Positions 8,424-16,647 of a stretch of DNA of 32,002 nt are shown here, piece after piece (positions within the stretch are counted from its first letter, which is position 1; each line of letters opens with the position of its first letter). Below the pieces are notes generated by a model. It made no database searches. It saw nothing but the letters and a program-made list of their open reading frames with translations, and was not told the origin of the DNA. The DNA lies in the NCBI GenBank assembly GCA_945902915.1, contig CAMDNJ010000016.1, forward strand, positions 1 through 32,002. The letters are read 5' to 3'. This DNA comes from Crenothrix polyspora (GTDB taxonomy: Bacteria; Pseudomonadota; Gammaproteobacteria; Methylococcales; Methylomonadaceae). Made by a program: the position numbers and the translations under genes.

Positions 8424-10361
8424 ATGTCAAACGTTAAAGTTTATGATGTAAAACCTGAGATAGCTGTATCAGCGCACATAAACGCCGAAAGCTATCGAAC
8501 ACTTTACAAACAGTCCGTAGAACAACCTGAGCTATTTTGGGCGGAGCAAGCACTGCAATTTCTAACTTGGAATAAGCCCTGGCATACAGTCATGAACTAC
8601 GACTATCCGACTGGTTTTATCCGCTGGTTTGAAGGCGCTACGCTTAACGTTAGTGTCAACTGTATTGATAGACATCTCGAAACGCGTGCTGAGCAAGTGG
8701 CTATTATTTGGGAAGGTGATGATCCCACTCAAGATAAAAAAATCACTTACCGTCAATTGCACGAAGACGTATGTAAATTTGCCAATGTCCTAAAAGCTCA
8801 AGGTGTTAAAAAAGGCGATCGGGTGTGTATTTATTTACCTATGATCAGCGAGGCGGCTAGTGTAATGTTAGCTTGCACGCGTATAGGCGCGGTACATTCT
8901 GTTGTTTTTGGTGGTTTTTCGGCTGAAGCCTTAAAAGACCGACTATTAGATTCTGATTGTCACTATGTTGTTTGTGCAGATGAAGGTTATCGGGGTGGTA
9001 AAACGATTGCAATTAAAGCCAATGTCGATCTAGCCGCTACATCTTGTCCAGAGCTTAAAAAAGTCATCGTCATTAAGAATACAGGCAATCCGGTAGCTTG
9101 GCATGAGCCGCGTGACCTTTGGTATCAACAAGCTATGGTAGAGGCCTCAAGTATTTGCCCCCCTGAAGAAATGGATGCAGAAGATCCTTTATTCATACTT
9201 TACACCTCAGGCTCCACAGGAAAACCTAAAGGCATACTTCATAGCACTGGCGGTTATTTGTTATATGCCGCCATGACCCATAAATATGTTTTCGATTATC
9301 ACGACGGTGATATTTATTGGTGTACTGCCGATATCGGTTGGGTCACAGGCCATTCTTATATGATCTACGGCCCTTTATGTAATGGTGCAACGACCTTGTT
9401 ATTTGAAGGTGTACCCACTTATCCTGAAGCCGATCGATTTTGGCGCATCATCGACAAACATCAAGTTAATATTTTTTATACCGCACCTACAGCCATCCGC
9501 GCCTTAATGGCACAAGGTGATGATTTTGTTATTCGTACTGATCGTAGCAGTTTGCGCATACTAGGCAGTGTAGGAGAGCCGATTAATCCTGAAGCTTGGG
9601 AATGGTATTACCATGTGGTAGGCAATGATCGCTGCCCTATTATGGACACTTGGTGGCAAACAGAAACCGGTGGCATTTTAATTACGCCCTTGCCCGGAGT
9701 CACACCTTTAAAACCCGGCTCAGCCACCCTGCCCTTTTTCGGCATCATACCCGAAATCATGGATCAACAAGGCCATATCATGGAAGGTGTAGCTGAAGGC
9801 GTACTGGTAATTAGTCGCCCTTGGCCGGGACAAGCAAGGTCGCTGTATGGCGATCATCAACGCTTTGTCGAAACTTATTTTAAGAATTACCCAGGTTATT
9901 ATTTTGCAGGCGATGGTGCCAACCGTGATGCGGATGGTTATTTTTGGATTACCGGACGTGTTGATGATGTCATTAATGTTTCGGGGCATCGCATGGGAAC
10001 TGCAGAAGTAGAGAATGCCTTAGTATTACATCCTCAGGTTGCAGAAGCCGCAGTAGTCGGATATCCGCATGACATTAAAGGCCAAGGTATATATGCTTAC
10101 GTTACATTGAATAATGGTGTAATCCCTACAGAAGAGCTACGCAAAGAACTAATTGCGCTAGTAAGAACTGAAATTGGTGCTATCGCCAATCCCGACATTA
10201 TTCAATGGGCGCCTGGCTTACCCAAAACGCGCTCCGGCAAAATAATGCGCCGTATTCTGCGTAAAATAGCCGCCAATGAATTAGATAATCTAGGTGATAT
10301 ATCCACCCTAGCCGATCCAGCGGTGGTAGAGGACATAATCAAACACCGAGCTAATAAATAG
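8424..10361 (+). CDS. acsA: Acetyl-coenzyme A synthetase (AMP-forming)
   Basis: Converts acetate, ATP and CoA into acetyl-CoA, AMP and pyrophosphate through an acetyl-adenylate. Adenylate-forming motifs appear in order: [11 protein letters not shown] (about 259-269, phosphate loop), [10 protein letters not shown] (acetate and adenylate pocket), [20 protein letters not shown] (hinge and CoA-phase motif) and [15 protein letters not shown] near the C-terminus, with the Lys (about 608) that is acetylated by Pat-type enzymes in characterised homologues. 645 residues, normal length. AGGA lies 8 bases before the ATG. The gene is 72 bases downstream of the Fic-like/zeta gene on the same strand, but functional linkage is doubtful. 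A strong palindrome follows the stop. Confidence 0.97.
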   Translation: MSNVKVYDVKPEIAVSAHINAESYRTLYKQSVEQPELFWAEQALQFLTWNKPWHTVMNYDYPTGFIRWFEGATLNVSVNCIDRHLETRAEQVAIIWEGDDPTQDKKITYRQLHEDVCKFANVLKAQGVKKGDRVCIYLPMISEAASVMLACTRIGAVHSVVFGGFSAEALKDRLLDSDCHYVVCADEGYRGGKTIAIKANVDLAATSCPELKKVIVIKNTGNPVAWHEPRDLWYQQAMVEASSICPPEEMDAEDPLFILYTSGSTGKPKGILHSTGGYLLYAAMTHKYVFDYHDGDIYWCTADIGWVTGHSYMIYGPLCNGATTLLFEGVPTYPEADRFWRIIDKHQVNIFYTAPTAIRALMAQGDDFVIRTDRSSLRILGSVGEPINPEAWEWYYHVVGNDRCPIMDTWWQTETGGILITPLPGVTPLKPGSATLPFFGIIPEIMDQQGHIMEGVAEGVLVISRPWPGQARSLYGDHQRFVETYFKNYPGYYFAGDGANRDADGYFWITGRVDDVINVSGHRMGTAEVENALVLHPQVAEAAVVGYPHDIKGQGIYAYVTLNNGVIPTEELRKELIALVRTEIGAIANPDIIQWAPGLPKTRSGKIMRRILRKIAANELDNLGDISTLADPAVVEDIIKHRANK

Positions 10362-10402
10362 CTCGCTAACTAACTAACTACATTAAGTTAATTAAAAGGA
10401 CT

Positions 10403-10456
10403 GGAGTGCAACAGCTTCAGCTGTAGCTAATAAAACAGCTGAAGCTGTTTTACTCC
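10403..10456. repeat. Long palindrome, repeat family A copy 1; probable bidirectional terminator
   Basis: The arms AACAGCTTCAGCTGT (10410-10424) and ACAGCTGAAGCTGTT (10435-10449) are perfectly complementary over 15 bases, and the outer GGAGT (10403-10407) pairs with ACTCC (10452-10456). It lies between the convergent acsA and HIT genes, so it can end transcription from both sides, although no long U-tract follows. Related copies occur at 15131-15156 and 23855-23885. Confidence 0.75.
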
Positions 10457-10473
10457 AAGTAAACATATAACCC

Positions 10474-10890
10474 TTACATCTTTAACTGAGCCCTTACTTT
10501 ATCAGTAAGCTCAATAATTTGTTGCTCAGTATAAGGCTGAGCTGAAAATTTACCCCAAACCGGTGCTGGCCAAGCTTTATCGGATTGATAACGCACTATA
10601 TGATGTATATGTAACTGGGACACCATATTACCAATCGCCGCCATATTCATCTTATCGGCTTTAAAAAGCTCTGCCATATTTTCTGCAAGAAAGCAGGATT
10701 CTTCGCTTAATAACTGACGATCAGCTACCGTTAGCTGATAGATTTCCTTAATATCGGCCCTTTCAGGCACCAAGATAAACCAAGGAAATTGACTATCATT
10801 CATCATCAATAACTGGCATAAACTAAAGCGACCGATAGCGATGCAATCTTTTTGTAAGTGTTCGTGTAACTGAAATGGTGAGCTCTTCAT
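10474..10890 (-). CDS. HIT family nucleotide hydrolase
   Basis: Small histidine-triad protein; family members hydrolyse or transfer nucleoside monophosphates from substrates such as diadenosine tetraphosphate. The triad region reads SQLHIHHIVRYQSDKAWPAPVWG (about 91-113), the bacterial variant with Gln/His alternation before the Trp-Pro segment, and an N-terminal SQFPWFILVPERADIKEIYQL stretch is typical of the HIT fold. 138 residues, normal length. The start ATG at 10890 has no clear Shine-Dalgarno sequence. It is convergent with acsA and divergent from the membrane protein gene. The exact substrate cannot be read from sequence. Confidence 0.85.
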   Translation of the reverse strand: MKSSPFQLHEHLQKDCIAIGRFSLCQLLMMNDSQFPWFILVPERADIKEIYQLTVADRQLLSEESCFLAENMAELFKADKMNMAAIGNMVSQLHIHHIVRYQSDKAWPAPVWGKFSAQPYTEQQIIELTDKVRAQLKM

Positions 10891-10987
10891 AAATAAATAA
10901 AAATAAATGTTTGAAAATGAGTAAATATCGGGTGTAATTTAGTGATTGGTTTCCACTATAACAATAATAATAAAAACAGGGAATTAC

Positions 10988-12034
10988 ATGCCATCATCAC
11001 TCATTAATGCTACACGCTTAGCCGATGAGCTTAAGTTAAGCATCTCCTTTAAATGGTTGCTTGCCTTGTATGCCATTATTCCACTGTGCTTAGCCTTACA
11101 ACTGATTGACGCAAATGTTTGGCAAGGCTACTTACAAAGCCATTTACCCAGCAGCCCTAATCATTTTATAGTTTTTCAAATTCTATTTGGAACGCCTCAT
11201 ATTATAGCCAGTACCTTGGTATTGACCAGTAATAGCGACTATCTCAAAAACTACAGTCGTAAACTCCTACTTATGACCTTCGCTATAGCCATAGTCTTTG
11301 GTGTAGGTAGTTTGTTTATACCTTATAAAGTCTTCTATGTATTAGTCGCGGCGTGGACGGTCTACCATGTCATTAAGCAACAACATGGCGTGGCGCGGAG
11401 TGTCTATCGATTACCTAACTGGGCTTTTTATGTTTTATTATGGCTTAGCGTAAGCGCAGGCTTAATCATTTATGTAGGTATTTTTTTAAAAAATAGCTTA
11501 GATGTTCAACAAATCTTATGGATAAAGCAAAGTGCAGGACTCCTGTGTATCAGCATCATCCTATTTGGTTTATATTGCCATCGATATGTGAGCAACTTTT
11601 TTGGACAATGTTTCTTATGGGCCAATATCTTTTTAGTGCTCAGTAGCTTTTATCTTTATCTGCAACAATATTATTTTTTGGCCATTTTAGTGCCGCGCTT
11701 AGTGCATGATGCCACCGCCTATACTTTTTATGTCACGCATGATTACAATCGGCATCTCATTCAACCCAGTAACTTCCTATATCGTGCTGCCGCACTTTGC
11801 CACATTCCATTATTAATCGTTTTACCACTGAGCTCATTTGCCTTAGCCTTTTTATTACAAGCCTATGGTGATGGCATCATTAGTTGCCTTAGCGAATTTT
11901 TCTTTGGCGCCAGCATAAACAAGGTTATCACTTTAGGTTTACTCGGCTATCTTGCCTTAATACATTATTACACCGAAGCCTTTACCTGGAAGAATGATTC
12001 ACCTTATCGGCGCTATATTGCATTTTCAAAATAA
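10988..12034 (+). CDS. Multi-pass membrane protein of unknown function with paired histidines
   Basis: I do not recognise a named family with confidence. From the start I prefer (MPSSLINATR, with AGGGA five bases upstream of 10988; an earlier in-frame ATG at 10946 lacks one) the protein has 348 residues and about eight to nine hydrophobic segments. Histidines occur in repeated motifs at membrane edges: FGTPHII, VYHVIKQQHG, RLVHDATAYTFYVTHDYNRH and, at the C-terminus, HYYTEAFTWKNDSPYRRY. Such spacing resembles membrane metalloenzymes with a di-metal centre, but that is inference. The gene stands alone between the HIT gene and the tandem paralogues. Calling it a Brp/Blh-type carotenoid oxygenase was considered but not supported. 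Confidence 0.65.
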   Translation: MPSSLINATRLADELKLSISFKWLLALYAIIPLCLALQLIDANVWQGYLQSHLPSSPNHFIVFQILFGTPHIIASTLVLTSNSDYLKNYSRKLLLMTFAIAIVFGVGSLFIPYKVFYVLVAAWTVYHVIKQQHGVARSVYRLPNWAFYVLLWLSVSAGLIIYVGIFLKNSLDVQQILWIKQSAGLLCISIILFGLYCHRYVSNFFGQCFLWANIFLVLSSFYLYLQQYYFLAILVPRLVHDATAYTFYVTHDYNRHLIQPSNFLYRAAALCHIPLLIVLPLSSFALAFLLQAYGDGIISCLSEFFFGASINKVITLGLLGYLALIHYYTEAFTWKNDSPYRRYIAFSK

Positions 12035-12382
12035 TCGGCTACTGTAGTGCTAAATGACAGCATGGGCGTAGAGTCCGAATGGGTCTGATACTTATTTCCA
12101 TCTATAAAAATTTATTTTAAAAAGACGCTGACAAAATTAATGTTCCAACTGGGCTATTGTTGTTTAATTTTCGTCCAATGATTCATGGAATATAAAGTTC
12201 TGAAAAGCAGTAATAAGACTGCAGTCGTGATAATTGCCCTAGTATTTAAAGTTTTAAATATTATCATATAAGCCCATTGACTATAATAGCTTCTAACATA
12301 TATACTAATTCTAATTACGTTAACGCTAGGTCAAGCTCAAGACCAAATCCTTGGTTATCTAAGTCTTGATAGGGAAAATTAA
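12035..12382. other. 348-base intergenic region with leader of the tandem paralogues
   Basis: No gene is visible. The right third holds a good sigma70-like promoter (12277-12306) that would give an untranslated leader of about 70 bases before the gene at 12383. The left two thirds are AT-rich without recognisable repeats. Confidence 0.5.
12277..12306 (+). promoter_or_regulatory. Sigma70-like promoter for the first helical-repeat paralogue
   Basis: TTGACT (12277-12282) and TATACT (12301-12306) are each one mismatch from consensus and are separated by 18 bases. The predicted start is about 70 bases before the ATG at 12383, and nothing else lies between. By eye only; no transcript data. Confidence 0.5.
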
Positions 12383-13177
12383 ATGTCAAAAGTTAAACTC
12401 ACTAATTTTCAAAAATTAATAGATCAACTGTCAGTTTATTCATTAAACGAAACACATCCAGATGCTTTTACAGTTATACGCATGAAAAAAGAGGCTAAAA
12501 AAATAATAGCTGAAAACCTAGCCCTAGGTGCATCTGCGTATGGCCTTATCGCAGCAGTTGAAGGTGATTTAGAAGAATCAGAGTCTCAACATGCAATCGC
12601 CATTAAGTTAAGTCGTAAACCGCATTACATTATGTACCGTGCTATATCGATGAAAACATTAGGAAAACACGCAGAATCTTATCGATTAATGCAAAGCATA
12701 ATGAAAGTAATGCCTAAACCAATTGACTTACTTAACTCCGAAATAATTTTAGCTTTTGATACTGGCCATCATAAAGAAGTTATAGCTTTTTATGATGAAT
12801 TAGTTCGTATTCAAGGCAGCATCACTACCCAGGCACTCATAAGTGTTTATTTTAGTACCTTAATAATAAACTCAAACATTGACCTTGAAGCATTTCCTTT
12901 TACAACCTTACTCTTAAAGTCACTACAAAAAATCAATAACATAAAAGATCCTAATACCGTAGTTGAGTTAATTGGAGACCAGTTATATTTTTGGTTAGAG
13001 ATAATAAAAGATGAACAAACGCTAAGCTTAATAAATGAGCAAGTAGCGAATGGCATGGCTACATTAACGTCTTTTAATTTACAAAATTTTCATGCTGGTT
13101 TTAGAACAGAAGTGCCTAGACCTGAAGTGCAATATGTAGAGCTCTATAAAGTGATTAACGACCATGACAGGTATTAA
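12383..13177 (+). CDS. Hypothetical helical-repeat (TPR-like) protein, paralogue 1
   Basis: Unrecognised 264-residue soluble protein. The N-terminal half shows helix-turn-helix pairs of TPR/Sel1 character: ASAYGLIAAVEGDLEESESQ, then HAIAIKLSRKPHYIMYRAIS and MKTLGKHAESYRLMQSIMKV. No signal peptide, membrane segment or catalytic motif is visible. AGGGA lies 7 bases before the ATG. Its closest visible relative is the next gene, which shares the G-L-I-A-x-V-E-G-D, Y-A-I-S-M-K-T-L-G and F-H-x-x-F-R positions along the whole length, so the pair arose by tandem duplication. A sigma70-like promoter precedes it. A scaffold or protein-binding role is the only reasonable guess. Confidence 0.7.
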   Translation: MSKVKLTNFQKLIDQLSVYSLNETHPDAFTVIRMKKEAKKIIAENLALGASAYGLIAAVEGDLEESESQHAIAIKLSRKPHYIMYRAISMKTLGKHAESYRLMQSIMKVMPKPIDLLNSEIILAFDTGHHKEVIAFYDELVRIQGSITTQALISVYFSTLIINSNIDLEAFPFTTLLLKSLQKINNIKDPNTVVELIGDQLYFWLEIIKDEQTLSLINEQVANGMATLTSFNLQNFHAGFRTEVPRPEVQYVELYKVINDHDRY

Positions 13178-13239
13178 CATATTAGCCCATAGTTTTTCGA
13201 CTATCCGCACACCTAATCAATCAATACGAGAATCCATCA

Positions 13240-13995
13240 ATGTCTGAAGAACTCACTGCCGTTTTAAATAACATAATCGATACCACCGAAAAGTATGCCT
13301 TATCTCAAACTAAACTGGATGAACTCACGTCACAGCGTCTCAAAAATGACGCTAAAAAGCTGATACACGTTAATCCGTCTTTGACGGCAATGGCCTTAGG
13401 TTTAATTGCTTCAGTAGAAGGGGATGTTGAGGAATGCATTAAGCAGCATACGCTATCACTTAAACTGGGCAAGGATCCGATTTTAAATCTTAACTACGCT
13501 ATTTCAATGAAGACACTTGGATTTAATGCTGAGTCTTTTCGTTTGATTGATAACGCGATGAATTTATTACCTGATCCTGGATTTGCTATCCCTATTTATT
13601 TGATGATAGCGATTAATGCCGGTAAATATGAAAGTATTCAATCTTGCGAAGACATGCTTATAAATAAAGGCATAAGTATTCCTCCACAGGTACAGCAATA
13701 CTTTGATGATGTTAACACCATCGTCAGGAAGGCACCGTTACCTTTTAATATGTATCCTGTAATCGCATCTATACAAGAAGCCATTAGTTTAAATAATAAA
13801 GTTGGCCTGACTGAGTATGCACTTGAAGACATAAACGATGAATTATATTTATGGACCTTAGTAAAAGCCGATGCGAAAACCGTTATGTTAATGAACATTG
13901 AATTAGAAGACGAACTTAGCCAACTAGAAAATATAAACTTAGATGAGTTTCATATTGCTTTTAGAGCAAAAGAGTTCACTGATTTATTGGCATAA
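13240..13995 (+). CDS. Hypothetical helical-repeat (TPR-like) protein, paralogue 2
   Basis: 251-residue soluble protein, colinear paralogue of the preceding gene (63-base gap). Matching landmarks are LKNDAKKLIHVNPSLTAMAL, GLIASVEGDVEECIKQH, YAISMKTLGFNAESFRLID and, at the C-terminus, LDEFHIAFRAKEF. These form TPR-like helical pairs in the first half; the second half is acidic (DINDELYLW, IELEDELSQLE). No known catalytic signature, signal peptide or membrane segment. The ribosome binding site is weak (GAGA, 11 bases upstream). Both copies are intact, so both are probably used, and divergence between them is substantial, so the duplication is not recent. Confidence 0.7.
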   Translation: MSEELTAVLNNIIDTTEKYALSQTKLDELTSQRLKNDAKKLIHVNPSLTAMALGLIASVEGDVEECIKQHTLSLKLGKDPILNLNYAISMKTLGFNAESFRLIDNAMNLLPDPGFAIPIYLMIAINAGKYESIQSCEDMLINKGISIPPQVQQYFDDVNTIVRKAPLPFNMYPVIASIQEAISLNNKVGLTEYALEDINDELYLWTLVKADAKTVMLMNIELEDELSQLENINLDEFHIAFRAKEFTDLLA

Positions 13996-14050
13996 CTTAC
14001 CCTAGGAGGCGTCGGTTTATCATGGATAGTCGCCATTGCTCGGAATACGC

Positions 14051-14073
14051 TGGATTCCACTGCGATTAATCCA
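14051..14073. repeat. REP-like palindrome TGGATT / AATCCA
   Basis: TGGATT (14051-14056) pairs with AATCCA (14068-14073) around CCACTGCGATT. It resembles the GGATT...AATCC class of REP palindromes frequent between genes in gammaproteobacteria; a degenerate relative, GGCTGGATTAGCGG, starts at 15029. Confidence 0.5.
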
Positions 14074-14203
14074 AGCAACTAGCTATATCTATTTGGCAGA
14101 TTGATTATTAGTAAATGTTCTTAAATACTTGATAATTGTTTTTTTGATGGTATATCTAACTATGCATTATGTAGCTATAACTGCTTAATGTAACCTCACC
14201 TAA

Positions 14204-14275
14204 GTAGGTTTAAGTCTATTAATGGTTTAAACCTACACTGATACCAATCTGAAAAATTGATTGGTATTTTTCTTC
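14204..14275 (+). terminator. Double hairpin ending in an intrinsic terminator
   Basis: First hairpin: GTAGGTTTAA (14204-14213) with TTAAACCTAC (14227-14236). Second hairpin: ATACCAATC (14241-14249) with GATTGGTAT (14259-14267), followed directly by TTTTTCTTCTT. The second is a canonical plus-strand intrinsic terminator; it probably ends readthrough from the tandem paralogue transcript, although it lies about 250 bases past the last stop codon. Confidence 0.7.
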
Positions 14276-14506
14276 TTATTATAAGGTGTAGTCATGATAA
14301 ACGAACAGATACCAAAGAATATTGAGGTAACATAAATTCGTTAATAACTAACCAAAACGAAGTTCTTCTTAATTACACCAATTCTTTATATTCTTCGATC
14401 GATAAATTATTTTTTCAAAGGTTTCAAAAATAACACGATCGACTTTTCTAACTAAAAATAATTTAGTCGTCACGATGGTGTTTTTTATTCGCTTACATGA
14501 AGTATC

Positions 14507-15022
14507 ATGGCATTATGGCTAGGGGGGTGCTTCGTGAGTAACTTCGTTATTCAATTAATTTTAGGGTTAATGTATGCCAATGCCGGTGAATGGCTAATGC
14601 ATAAATACATCTTGCATGGGCTTGGAAAAAACCCACATAGCTTTTGGGCTTATCATTTGCATCATCATCACGCTGTTTGCATTAAAAATTTAATGGTCGA
14701 TCCAGGTTATCAAACTTTGATATTAACTAAATGGAATGTCCAAACTAAGGAGTTAGCGGTATTGGCAATTATTGTATTGCTGCATATACCTTTGCTTATG
14801 GTTTTTTCAGTGTTTACCTGCGTAGTATATGCATCATTACTTCTATATTACTATAAACATCGGAAGTCTCACTTAGACCCAGTTTGGGCTAAGCGACATT
14901 TGCTTTGGCATTACGAACATCATCTTGTCGATAACTACGCTGCTAATTGGTGCGTAACTTTTCCATGGTTTGACTACCTAATGGGGACTCGTATTAAATC
15001 GAATATCAAAACCACTGAGTAA
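14507..15022 (+). CDS. Fatty acid hydroxylase / sterol desaturase superfamily membrane protein
   Basis: Integral membrane diiron enzyme family; members hydroxylate or desaturate lipid, sterol or carotenoid substrates. The histidine clusters that bind the two irons are present in order: HKYILHG, HLHHHH, HRKSHLD and HLLWHYEHH. Hydrophobic segments surround FVIQLILGLMYANAGEWLM and LAVLAIIVLLHIPLLMVFSV. 171 residues from the ATG at 14507; a GTG at 14534 preceded by AGGGGG is an alternative start giving 162 residues, and I cannot decide between them. Short length resembles bacterial carotenoid hydroxylase-like members, but no carotenoid genes are nearby, so the substrate is unknown. A palindrome cluster follows the stop. 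Confidence 0.82.
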   Translation: MALWLGGCFVSNFVIQLILGLMYANAGEWLMHKYILHGLGKNPHSFWAYHLHHHHAVCIKNLMVDPGYQTLILTKWNVQTKELAVLAIIVLLHIPLLMVFSVFTCVVYASLLLYYYKHRKSHLDPVWAKRHLLWHYEHHLVDNYAANWCVTFPWFDYLMGTRIKSNIKTTE

Positions 15023-15112
15023 CGCGTAGGCTGGATTAGCGGATTTACCGTTAGCTCAACATTAATGCCGTGAATACGTTAGCTTGCAAAAAGATGCAAT
15101 TCAATCTACGCG
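15023..15112. repeat. Palindromic REP-like element bounded by CGCGTAG / CTACGCG
   Basis: CGCGTAG (15023-15029) and CTACGCG (15106-15112) are perfect 7-base inverted ends. The left part continues GCTGGATTAGCGG, the same word family as the palindrome at 14051. It lies in the convergent gap between the hydroxylase gene and the efflux operon. Confidence 0.45.
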
Positions 15113-15130
15113 GCTTCAGCTCAACCTTTT

Positions 15131-15156
15131 AAAACAGCTAAAGCTGTTTTACTCCA
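15131..15156. repeat. Repeat family A copy 2; hairpin terminator between convergent genes
   Basis: AAAACAGC (15131-15138) and GCTGTTTT (15143-15150) form a perfect 8-base stem with loop TAAA, followed by ACTCC, the same right end as copy 1 (10452-10456). The T-rich arm makes it a plausible terminator for the plus-strand hydroxylase gene, and its A-rich left arm serves the opposite strand. Confidence 0.6.
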
Positions 15157-15216
15157 AACAAAAGCCATAAAATTAATAACAATCTTGAAGCTTACCCCTA
15201 TTCCGATTCACTTAAG

Positions 15217-16638
15217 CTACCAACTACCCCCTAAACTTTTATAAACGCTAATTAAGTTAATTGTGGTTTGTGCTTTGGCGCTAGTGACTTGGTTTTGCGT
15301 GTTATAAAGACTGCGTTGTGCCTCTAGCACTTCTAATAAAGAACTGATGCCTGCTACATATCGTTCCTGAGCTATTTGAACAACATGGTTATTTGCTTTG
15401 CCTGACTTTTCTAAAGACTGCCATACTTTTTCTTGTTCGTTATATGCCGTCACTGAACGCTCTACATCCGAAAAAGCTATAATCATAGCCTGTTGATATT
15501 GCTTCAAAGCGGCTTGTTGTTTGGCATCAGCAGCATGAAGATTGGCAGATAAGCCACCATAACTTAAAATGGGCCATAAAACATTGCCGCCCATCGATCA
15601 TGATTTACTAGAAACATTTAAAAAATTACCGGCATTAGTATTAAACAAGCCTATAAATCCCGTTAGAGATATATCAGGATAAAACTTAGCGGTAGCTACG
15701 CCTTGCTTGGCAGTCGCAGCCGCCAGCATTCGTTCTGCATGTCGGATATCGGGTCTATGGGTCATAACCACAGCGGGTGCCGCTAAAATAAGTGCTTTGT
15801 CGGTAGTGGGTATGCTAGCTTCTGCTTTAACTAGCGTATGGCTTAAGCCTGGCTTTTCTCCCAACAACACATCCATTCGGAATTCGGCTTGCGCCAACAT
15901 GTTTTTAAAATACGCGAGCTGACTTTGATCATGTTCAAGTATTGCTAATGTTCGAGTGACATCGATACCTGCATTATTACCAATATCGACGCGCTGCTGA
16001 GTTAACTCAGTCGTTTTAGTATCGGCATCGACCATCTGTTGAGCAATAGCCAGTTGATTTTGATACTGGCGTATTTCAACATAGGTTTTGGCAATTTCAG
16101 CTAAGGTGCTAATTAAAATATCATCGCGTGTTACATTAGCCGCTTCAAACTCAGCTTTTGCAGCTTCCGCAGAGCGTCGATGACCGCCAAATAAATCTAA
16201 CTCCCAACTGACGTCAAAGCCTGTTTTAAACATATTAAAAGGCTGTTTGACTTGTTGCGCTATGTTCGACGAACCACCAGGAAAACCGATGGTATTGCCC
16301 TGACGACTAGCACCAGCCATTAGATCACCCGTTGGGAACAGCGCAGCCGTGGCTGAAGCCTGTAAAGCTCTTGCTTCCATGATACGCGCTTCGGCGGTTT
16401 TAATATCCAAGTTGCCTAGCCATGCTTTTTCAAGCAAATGATTTAAAATGGGATCATTAAATTGTTGCCACCATAATTGCTCATTGGTATTTTTAGAAAT
16501 GGGGGCTGCTTGCCAAGATTGAGGCACTGGAAGCTCTGGTTTCTTATAATCAGGTCCAACCATGCAACCTAATAACAAAAGACTGCCTAGTATTGATGTA
16601 AAAGCTAAGGACTGACCTATATAACGATAACTATTCAT
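15217..16638 (-). pseudogene. NodT-type outer membrane efflux lipoprotein, interrupted by an in-frame TGA
   Basis: Outer membrane channel of the RND/MFS tripartite exporters (TolC/NodT family). The signal peptide has a lipobox LLLGC (MVGPDYKKPELPVP follows), then two OEP repeats: ILNHLLEKAWLGNLDIKTAE and, near the end, QERYVAGISSLLEVLEAQRS. The reading frame runs from 16638 to a TGA at 15598-15600 and continues in the same frame to 15217 without a shift (473 codons in all). At that place family members have Trp (pattern S-x-x-W-S), and here the sequence is NVSSKS-TGA-SMGGNVLWP, so TGG to TGA by one base is the simplest reading. Last gene of the tetR-emrAB operon, 9 bases after emrB. Either a fresh nonsense mutation, a sequencing error, or readthrough. 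Confidence 0.88.
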
Positions 16639-16647
16639 AATGTCTTT

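Larger units (their letters stand above)
13996..14506. other. 511-base intergenic region with palindromes and a terminator
   Basis: Holds a REP-like palindrome at 14051-14073 and two consecutive hairpins at 14204-14236 and 14240-14275, the second a good intrinsic terminator. A 13-codon frame from ATG at 14294, preceded by AAGG, is too short to call and may be the stub of a lost gene. The part after 14340 is AT-rich with no recognisable feature other than the approach to the next gene. Confidence 0.55.

Noticed and set aside
10946-12034. Brp/Blh-type carotenoid oxygenase identity for the membrane protein
   Set aside because: Histidine spacing does not match the pattern I know for that family and no carotenoid genes are nearby.
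14294-14335. 13-codon frame MINEQIPKNIEVT with AAGG upstream
   Set aside because: Too short and without homology that I can recognise; reported only within the intergenic entry.
15598-15600. TGA read as tryptophan by a changed genetic code
   Set aside because: Other genes in the window use TGG for Trp and end normally, including at TGA; a single site does not support recoding.
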